Origin: Saccharomycopsis fibuligera x Saccharomycopsis cf. fibuligera
Taxonomy: Eukaryota; Ascomycota; Saccharomycetes; Ascoideales; Saccharomycopsidaceae
DNA length: 64,000 bases
NCBI GenBank assembly: GCA_001936135.1
Contig: CP012817.1
Coordinates: 1,240,001 to 1,304,000 of the forward strand
Direction of reading: 5' to 3'
In this document: in pieces, positions 56,601-64,000 of the stretch
Layout: each line of letters begins with the position of its first letter
How positions within the stretch are numbered: position 1 is the first letter of the stretch
Notes under the pieces: model-generated
Databases searched by the model: none
Seen by the model: only the letters and a program-made list of their open reading frames with translations
What the model was told of the DNA's origin: nothing
Program-made: the position numbers and the translations under genes

Positions 56601-59600
56601 TGTCTTATACTATAAGAGTTCTCATATTAGCTCAACAATATATTATTCATCATATTGAATTATAAAAGAACCGGCCCTATGTTTTCCACGTACTGCTTCG
56701 TTTCTGAAGCAGTGCCGCGCAGTGGAATTGTCTAATATGGCAGTATGATGGCCTGATCTAATAGTTTATTCGAATATGTGCTTAAGTTGTTGTTTTTTGT
56801 TTGTTTGTTTATATTTTTTTTTTTTTGGAAAGTTACAGCCACTCTACTTTCCACTTATACTTTCACGGAGTTGATGAAACGTACGGTTGATTCCGGCAAT
56901 TTTTAGTGTCTTTGTTACAGCTATATTACAGCTATGCTGTACCATAAAGCACAAACAGAATAACAATAGCAAATGGCTTTCTCGGCCAGATTGCTTGTGC
57001 AAATGTTTCAAAGTCCAGTGCACTTATCATGCATTACGGTAAAATATGCACACCCATTCAAGCACTACAATGTATGGCGGCTTTTTACTTTCTTCTTTTA
57101 TGTGACCCTAAGAATAAGAAAAAGCTCCTGTCTTCGGGATCAGTTTTCCAGAGGTTTCAAGCATCAATGCATTGGCTTTGCAAAGCTTAAAATTTTTATT
57201 TTACAGTTTACGAATTTCGTGCCACAGACTTCTGTGTGTATTAGAACATCGTTTGCATTAACATAAATTGTAAGCAAAAGCTATCACTTTTGAATTTTTC
57301 TAGTCTTCCTTGAAAAATTGGCATCTTATTGTTAAGTGCGTACACTTCGCTATTCAAAAACTTTGGTTAGCGAAATCCTGTCAATTTTTGATTTTCAACA
57401 TCGAAAATGTCTCAGCTAGTCGTCAATATGCAAGTTTATAACCAAGTACGCTATATACACCATTACAACCAAAAAGCCTTTTTCTGTATCTTAATTTTAA
57501 CTCATACAAATATATAACTAGGTCAGTTAATTTTTTGGGCAGTTAGTCCCCTTTTTAGTCTTACCTACTACTTTTTTTAATTATTTGGCTTGGCTGCGTA
57601 TTCGAAATCGTAAATGCCCCTCAATTGACAGGAAAGCTGCAAGAACTGCTTTTTGAGACACCGGCCTCGTTCAAATCTTGCCTAAACTCAACTTTTCATA
57701 GTTTATAAACATTACAGTTGAATACAATAAAAGCAGAAAGAAGTATATATGAAAACAAATGTAAAACTTTAAATGGATTATTGAAACTTTTTGCTGCATT
57801 AAGCAACTGCTATCCAGAAATACAGGAAATTAAACAATATAAAAAGGTATGATACTTTCTAGCATATATGCTATCGCACGCTCAAGGCACGGGTAATTCA
57901 AGTTACCTTATTGATTGAAACGGCTACAACTTTTCAAAAAAAAAAAAAATTGAGTATGCATCCATACTTTCCAGTGTATGTACATAAATTACTGCCATTT
58001 GTTTCATTGCTGTGAGACATACACAAATTGGTTTGTAAAAAAAAAATAAAGCTATTGTTCTGTAATAGCATATATGTACGCAATTATGTAACACGGCTGT
58101 TTACTAACCTCATTCAAAGAATTAATATATAAATAATTGATTAGGTGTAAAAGCATAAGGCTTTCGGAATTTTTCACTAAGATATCATTTGTTGGCTTAC
58201 ATGTACTCAAGTGCATTGCAAATCGTAATGCTTTTTTTCCAGTTGTCGAAGCTATAACTCTACAGCTTATATTTTAAAATTTTTAGGTTTTATCTTTTTT
58301 TTCTTTGTGTTTGTTTGAGTTGGGTTTAGTTTCAATTTTTTCCAAAACGGATTTCGACCAAATAGATACAGTTACCAGTTTTGTAAACTGTCATTAGCCC
58401 AACTGTTAATTCAAGACATGTATGCTATTCTGCAAGCACCGCAAAACCGGAAAAAAAAAAAAAAAAAAAAAAAACTTAATTTTACAAGCACACAAATGCG
58501 CGCCCGTTTTCGGGAAGAACAACATTTAGTTTTGATTTGTATTATTATTGTGTATATTTTATATAATAATAGGGCTCGTTAGAGTTAATTAAAAGTACTA
58601 CAACCAAAAGCAATACAACTGAAGTCATCCAGCATGCATATACTCAGACAATACATAGCAGTAAATTAGCGTTTGCATCTGCTGGTACAGGGGGACCGCG
58701 ATAAAAAGAAAAACAAGAACGAGGAAAAAACACGGATCAAGAAACAATTGTAAAAGGTACTTGCCTAAAAGGGTAGTCTTTATCAGCACATTTAGAGCCC
58801 GCAAGATTGACTTGGGTTTTGATGACTAAGATCACCTTGGCTACGGAATGGCTTGGTGCTACAAGTTTGAAGATAATTCACATGGAAAGCGACAAGTTCG
58901 GTAAGCGATACCTGTATTTTCTAGGATTGTGGGAAGCGAAGAATTCGGAAATATTTTTATTACGTATAGTAGAAGTAAATAAATTTAGGGGGCAGTTAGC
59001 ATAACAGCTCACTTGTTACCGGCGCGGATCCTCTTTGTTTAGAACCAATAAATGAGCTTTACAAGGAATTTACAGTCCGGTTGCTTTGTGTGTTTTGGTG
59101 TCAGCTACTTCTTTTCTTGGTAAAAAATGGCGACAGAATTTGTGTACAAGATCGTAATCGTTGCTTTAAAGCGCTTCACACGAGTCAGTTTTAACGATGT
59201 CTCTGTGCAACTGGTCAGGCGTCAAACCACTTGGGCCAAATTGTATTCACACATGTTTATAATATAATGCAAGCTCGGGCTATCAAACTGCAAATGTTGC
59301 TTGTCAAACTTGAAATTTGTGCTTTGCTAAATTTTCATGTACGAGGCAAACTAGACTTTATTATGGATATACGCTTTTGCAATATTGTCTGTTTTTGTTT
59401 TATGACAGAATATAGAAGTCCAGTATTCAATGCCCAAAGTTCCACCAAGGATATTTGAGAAACTGCTATTTGAGTTAACATACCAATTTGTGTGCAGGGC
59501 CTTGAAATTGATACAATCGCGTTCTAGTGTTCGTTTAACAAACAGATTACTTTGTGACTGTAAAAGTTAGATGGTGCAGTTCTTGCCCTCTGTTCATCCT

Positions 59601-61613
59601 CAAAATTTACTAGCAGTACGAAGTGGCATATGTCAATGAGGAGGTGGTTTTACGGTGCTCTAGAAATTTTAGGTAAAGTTGCGAATGAAAAGCCACCGAT
59701 ATTTTCTGCCACCAATATTTTTTGCAATGTGAATATCTCCAAAGACAGAGCACCATAAAGAGCCACACATTTAAATTTACAATATGAATAACCGTTGTAC
59801 CTTGCGTTTTAATACCATATTTATCGTATATGCAACTACTCTAAACTGTAAGTCGTTCTATTTGCAAAAATAACCAACAAATGAAAAACATGCTGGTCAA
59901 AGTATTCAGATGAAAGGACGCGCTTTATCTGAATACCAGTATCCGGGGAATAATACCGAAAATCATTCGTTAGCGTCGCAGCGGAAGTGAGCTAGTACGC
60001 TAGAAGTTACTGACGCTGGCAAGTACGGAAATCAAGTACCGAATACGAGTAGTGAATACTAATAGCAAATACAGGTTGTGGATGCTCAAAAATAATAACA
60101 ATATAAAGAAAGTAAAAAAGGCTACTCCTGTGAAATTTTGCACATTGTAGATTTATCTAATTTCAATCTGGAAGAATGGCGGAACGCAGAAAATGAAGAA
60201 CCTGGTTCTGTTTTTACTTTTTGGCTACTGTATGTGGTATGTCAACTTAACACACTAAGCTTTTTTTTTCTTGCCAATAGGAGAAGTTGAAAGAACGTCA
60301 AGATATATCCTCAACATGTTCCAAAGTTACAAGTTATTGCAGAGAGCTAAATCTTTTCTTTCGAAGACGGAGATACATCTTCCTCAAACAGCGCCTTTTG
60401 AAAGCGGGTAACCCAACATTTTTCATTCAATCGATGATTTCAACTGCGTGTTTTGGCTGCCACAGATTGACTGTTTCTAATTATTTTAGTCACTGTATGA
60501 TAAACGATCATCGCCGGTCTTCAACCAACGATAGCAAATAAAAAAAACGAAAGAAAAACCGTTGTGTTATTAATGTGAGACAACCGACAACGGCGCTAAT
60601 GTTGTTGCACCATGTTGTTGCGAAACTATCGATCCGGCCGTGGGATCTATTAACTGCGGTCTGGTTTTTGCATTTTTTCACTCTGTGCAACCGGCCGCTG
60701 TAATGGTATATTTCTCTACAGAAAGGAGGAACACCGATATATTGTGAATTAGCAACACACATATATAGAGCCTCAATCATCTGTTTGAGTAGCCCTGTGG
60801 TAACAGAAGAAAACCAATAAGCTGGTTGCTTGGGCTTTATATTGGCTTTAAATTATTTTTACATTATTGCAGCACTGACGTGCTGGGATTCTGCCCCGGC
60901 TACTACTACACTTAGACTTTTAGGCGCGCTTGCCCATACCGTTTACAGTAATATAATAATATAAAACACCGTCTCGCTCGCATGGTACGATCGTACAGGC
61001 GTGCGCGTGATGTACGACAAAAAGGTGTCAAACGAGTAGATCGTTGCTGAGGCTGTACCTGAGACTCTGACATGAAGCAAAGAGTACACCGCAAGTATTG
61101 TGCAGGGCCTCCTCGGCCTCGGGCGAGCCCACTGGCTACGCAGCAACAGAGTGTGGGAAAAGGTTAAGTGAAAGCTGGGAAGAAAAAAGTAAGCCTGAAA
61201 CATTATCATTCTGAAGACCCCCTCTGGCCGCTGAAGTAAAATCTATAAAAAGCCACCAGGAAAAAATTTTCTGAAAAGCGCATGATCCTACCGCAGTACA
61301 CAATACCCAGCAGCTACGTATAAATAGAAGGTTGAAGTAGAGAAAATTTTGGCCTGAAAATATATTAGTATGAATATATGTAAAAAAAAGAGTATACACT
61401 AAGAACACAGGTTGCAGAACAGTAAAAACAAGTAAAATAATATCAAAATAAAATACCCAAGTAAAACGAAACGTAAACAAAAACGTAAAAAAATAATAAT
61501 ATAATAGCAATAATAATTTTGGAAACAAAATGAACATCAGCATTAATGAAAAAAAGCAGCGTTTAATCGTGATTAAAGATATGTCTTTATTTTTGAAATT
61601 CTTCTTTATCAGT
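53697..61613. other. Gene-free region, 7.9 kb
   Basis: The longest empty stretch of the window. It is AT-rich with a 24-nt A tract at 58451-58474. Open frames are at most about 100 codons (56973-57266, 58807-59004, 59231-59458, 60287-60541) and show no conserved pattern or ATG context worth noting. No LTR, transposase or RNA gene was recognised. Candidates for its content are regulatory DNA, a long non-coding RNA or a centromere. Confidence 0.55.
58451..58474 (+). repeat. A24 homopolymer
   Basis: 24 consecutive A in gene-free DNA. Confidence 0.95.
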
Positions 61614-62129
61614 CTATTTCTTCTTTCTACCAAATAAGCCTTTCTTCTTCTTCTCTGGGACTTTGCTGGCGGCCGGTGCGGCGTTGTAAACTGGCTGCTC
61701 GTAACCAATTGGTTGAGAGTTGTCGTAAGGATTAGTGGAGAACAACGGGAAGTCGGGTCTGACTCTGAAACCCAACTTGGGAGTTTCCATTCTCTCCTTG
61801 TAATACTGGTCGCCGGTTATAGCATATTCAAAAGATCTGATGGTATCCAAAGGTCTTTCATCTCTAGATCTGCTTGGATTCGAAACATCAGGTTGTCTGA
61901 TTGGCATGCCAAAGGCATCCACTGCATTTTTCTGTTGAGCAAGAAAAACACCCATGGACTGTCTGTTGGCATGATCATAAGCTTCTTGGAAAGGCTGGTC
62001 TTCGTTGACTGCTCTTAGAAGCTGGTTATCGTTAGCGGTGAACTTCATGTTCTTTTCGTCCTCCTTCGTGATCTTGACGTCGTACTGGTTCGACTTGGAG
62101 TTACGCTTTTCTTTGTTTCTGAGACCCAT
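61614..62129 (-). CDS. Probable DUF2406 family protein
   Basis: A 171-residue protein from the ATG at 62129 (MGLRNKEKRNSKSN). An upstream in-frame ATG at 62192 would add 21 residues unlike the family. The blocks NDNQLLRAVNEDQPFQEA, FGMPIRQPDVSNPSRSRDER and RPLDTIRSFEYAITGD recall the small fungal DUF2406 proteins (S. cerevisiae YMR295C and relatives), which are hydrophilic and linked to the cell cortex or bud neck. The end is a strongly basic KKKKGLFGRKKK, suited to membrane lipid binding. Function is unknown. Confidence 0.75.
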   Translation of the reverse strand: MGLRNKEKRNSKSNQYDVKITKEDEKNMKFTANDNQLLRAVNEDQPFQEAYDHANRQSMGVFLAQQKNAVDAFGMPIRQPDVSNPSRSRDERPLDTIRSFEYAITGDQYYKERMETPKLGFRVRPDFPLFSTNPYDNSQPIGYEQPVYNAAPAASKVPEKKKKGLFGRKKK

Positions 62130-62869
62130 TTTTGAATGAAATGCCGGGAGGCTGATAAGCGAGTGCTGGTAACTAACTAAATGTTGTTGCAACTAACGGA
62201 GGGAAAAAGCAAACACCGAGTAAACGAGCGGTAAGAGTTGATATATCAAAAAGAGCGAGATCAACCTATGTAGCGAGAGAAGCGACAAAGATAAACGCAA
62301 CAGAAGCAGAAGAAATTCTCGGAGAAAGTAACTTGAGAAAGTCAAAAAAGGAAGACCAAGTTTGAGAAAAGAAAAGAAAAAAGCAAAGACAAAAATCAAA
62401 TAAAAAAAATCGCTTGATATCCGGGAAAAAATAAAAAAAAAACAGAAGAAAGGAAAAGGTGGGTCTGCTGCACGGTGGGCGAATGGGGGCTGTGGATTGA
62501 AAGCGGAACAGACCTGCCTTTTTATTTTGCGCAACACACTGTGTGCCGCCATCGCCCATCATAGCCACGCTAGTGTAGCGCCACCCGCTTACATAAGCGC
62601 ATATCGTCTGTCAACTGCGACTATTATTGCCAGTGCGGTGGCTTGCTGCGCCATCACGCGCCTTCCGGCGTGGTGTTTGCGCTCGCTGGGCGGTCTGGCA
62701 TTGTCTCGATGCCACTGATGATCAGTCGAAATCCCGGTTCCTGCGATTGTCTGTTGGACAGTCGAATATGGGTGTATTGTGCTTCTGTTCAGCTTATGTA
62801 ATGCGTTATATAATACTATATACCCCTGACGTCCGTACACACACGGCGGGAGACATTAGAGCTTCCAGC
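62130..62869. other. Intergenic region, 740 bp
   Basis: Upstream DNA of the DUF2406-like gene and 3' region of the cyclophilin. The half nearest the DUF2406-like gene (62190-62460) is strongly purine-rich on the plus strand, and 62560-62760 is more GC-rich. No gene is supported. Confidence 0.55.
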
Positions 62870-63532
62870 TTATAATTCGTCCTTGGATGGAGCGTCGGTA
62901 GCAGCGTCGGCGGCGGAAACAGCAGAAGCAGTTTCGTCAACAATCTCCCCAGAGTCAGCTATTACAATATCGACGGTTGGCTTGTCTCTGAAGTTGGTCT
63001 TTGCGCTTTCAATCTTTTGGACAACATCGTAGCCTTCAAGCACTTTGCCAAAAACAACGTGCTTACCGTCCAACCAGCTAGTCTTTGAGGTGGTGATGAA
63101 GAATTGAGAGCCGTTGGTGTCTCTGCCGGCATTGGCCATGGACAAGTATCCCTTTTGGTGTTTGATCTTGAAGTTCTCATCCTTGAATTTGCTGCCGTAA
63201 ATAGACTTACCGCCAATTCCAGTACCGTGTGTGAAGTCACCACCTTGGATCATAAAGTCCTTGATAACTCTGTGGAAGATAGATTTCTTGTAGCCAAACT
63301 TTGGATCTTCAGAAATAGCCAATTGTCTGAAGTTTTCGGCGGTTTTTGGAACAACATCACCGAACAAGCCAATGACAATTCTCCCCAAGTCCTTCTCACC
63401 TTGTTTTATATCGAAGTAAACTTTGTGGGTGACTTCAGGGTCCACAACTTCGTCCTTAGCGCCGTTAACACCGCCCACAAAGAACAAAGCGAAGCTTATG
63501 ATCAATAAAACTGCTGTTAAGAGCTTCATCAT
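62870..63532 (-). CDS. Secretory-pathway cyclophilin (Cpr5 type), KDEL ending
   Basis: A 220-residue peptidyl-prolyl cis-trans isomerase. Residues 1-24 are a signal peptide ([20 protein letters not shown]). The cyclophilin fold shows the catalytic [40 protein letters not shown] and [13 protein letters not shown] motifs with the active-site Arg and the cyclosporin-contact Trp present. The last four residues are KDEL after a short Ala/Ser/Asp-rich tail, so the protein should be retrieved to the ER and help fold secretory proteins. S. cerevisiae uses HDEL. The start at 63532 gives MM; the second Met is equally possible. Confidence 0.94.
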   Translation of the reverse strand: MMKLLTAVLLIISFALFFVGGVNGAKDEVVDPEVTHKVYFDIKQGEKDLGRIVIGLFGDVVPKTAENFRQLAISEDPKFGYKKSIFHRVIKDFMIQGGDFTHGTGIGGKSIYGSKFKDENFKIKHQKGYLSMANAGRDTNGSQFFITTSKTSWLDGKHVVFGKVLEGYDVVQKIESAKTNFRDKPTVDIVIADSGEIVDETASAVSAADAATDAPSKDEL

Positions 63533-63905
63533 TTAAACCTCGGTGCTAGTAAACTAAATCTTACTTTTGTTTGCAATAGCCGTAATATCCCAACACAAGC
63601 AATTTTTTTTACCTGACAGCGCTTTCGTTCCAATTTTCGTTTCCGTTCCAAATGCACCAAGATAATTTCTTACGTAGCAAACAGAGCCAGCGCTTCTAAC
63701 CCACAGTCGTTTGTTTGTGAGTGTGTGGGTGTGTGCGTACGTGCAATACTCTCATCCGAAAGAAAGGCAATAGTCATTTAGCACATCTAATCTGACATGA
63801 AGTAGCTCTTGTGTTTTCTTTCATCAATATTTGCTTAGTTTCACATCCAGTATCACTATATATCTACATCTCCCTTTATTGCGCCAATATAATGTACCAT
63901 AAGTT
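63533..63905. other. Divergent promoter region, 370 bp
   Basis: Between the cyclophilin start and the gene leaving the window. It contains a short GT-rich run at 63718-63740. No other feature was seen. Confidence 0.5.
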
Positions 63906-64000
63906 ATGGCTGATTCCCTCAAATTGAGACTCAAATTATGGACTAGTGATCCATCTATCATCAACTTTGATAACAGAATAATCAGAACAACTTCACAGAA
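63906..64000 (+). CDS. Start of a gene running out of the window (partial)
   Basis: From the ATG at 63906 the frame stays open for 31 codons to the window edge (MADSLKLRLKLWTSDPSI and onward). A TAA stop lies in frame one codon upstream of that ATG, which fixes it as the first possible start. The codons are ordinary and include no CTG. The product cannot be identified from this fragment. Confidence 0.6.
   Translation, partial: MADSLKLRLKLWTSDPSIINFDNRIIRTTSQ

Noticed and set aside
60693-60720. CTGTAATGG, the start motif of SRP RNA
   Set aside because: No downstream S-domain features such as the helix 8 sequence or GC-rich closing stem were found, so a nine-base match alone is not enough.
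1-64000. CRISPR arrays, bacterial-type operons, LTR retrotransposons or transposases
   Set aside because: No repeat-spacer arrays, no ribosome-binding sites or operon spacing, and no polymerase, integrase or transposase motifs were seen. The window is eukaryotic.

Overview
The window looks like nuclear DNA of a budding yeast, most likely from the CTG-Ser1 (Candida/Lodderomyces/Debaryomyces) clade. The reasons: compact, mostly intronless genes with a few short introns (GTAAGT, GTATGT and GTAAGG donors, CTAAC-like branch points); an apparent complex I accessory subunit, which Saccharomyces lacks; an acetate/ammonium (ATO) transporter; and in-frame CTG codons that are absent from the conserved genes I read codon by codon (the elongase, the velvet core). 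The species cannot be fixed by eye. Gene density is low, about 18 protein genes in 64 kb. Non-coding DNA is AT-rich with eleven A or T homopolymers of 24 to 39 nt, except for one sharp GC-rich island at about 18.8-21.7 kb.

Layout. 0-8 kb: homocysteine S-methyltransferase, an ATO-family transporter and an F-box-like/LRR protein, all on the minus strand. 12-18.8 kb: a B-type cyclin, a probable NDUFB11/ESSS-type complex I subunit, RPN13 (one intron, keeping the DEUBAD domain that S. cerevisiae Rpn13 lacks) and a CinA-domain protein. 18.8-23.2 kb: the GC island and an unrecognised acidic/serine-rich protein whose 5' third shares the island's composition. 27.6-32.6 kb: a QxxHH-type fatty-acid elongase and a two-exon gene for a Red1/ZFC3H1-type zinc-finger protein. 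33.5-41.5 kb: LCB1, MPC2 (one intron), CDC23 and an unrecognised coiled-coil protein. 41.5-61.6 kb: a 20-kb gene desert with only two genes, a velvet-domain transcription factor and a small probable mitochondrial protein. 61.6-64 kb: a DUF2406-like protein, a secretory-pathway cyclophilin ending in KDEL, and the first codons of a gene that leaves the window.

There is no operon logic and the genes are mainly housekeeping: cell-cycle engine (cyclin B, APC/C subunit CDC23), proteasome, sphingolipid and fatty-acid synthesis, mitochondrial pyruvate import and respiration. The most unusual item is the velvet-domain gene at 46709-48535. Velvet regulators govern development in filamentous and dimorphic fungi and are generally regarded as absent from Saccharomyces and Candida. 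Its 5.2-kb upstream region contains, at 44268-44278, an 11-mer that matches the Aspergillus VosA binding element as I remember it, overlapping a perfect 7-bp dyad. This suggests a self-regulating developmental switch set in an unusually long regulatory region.
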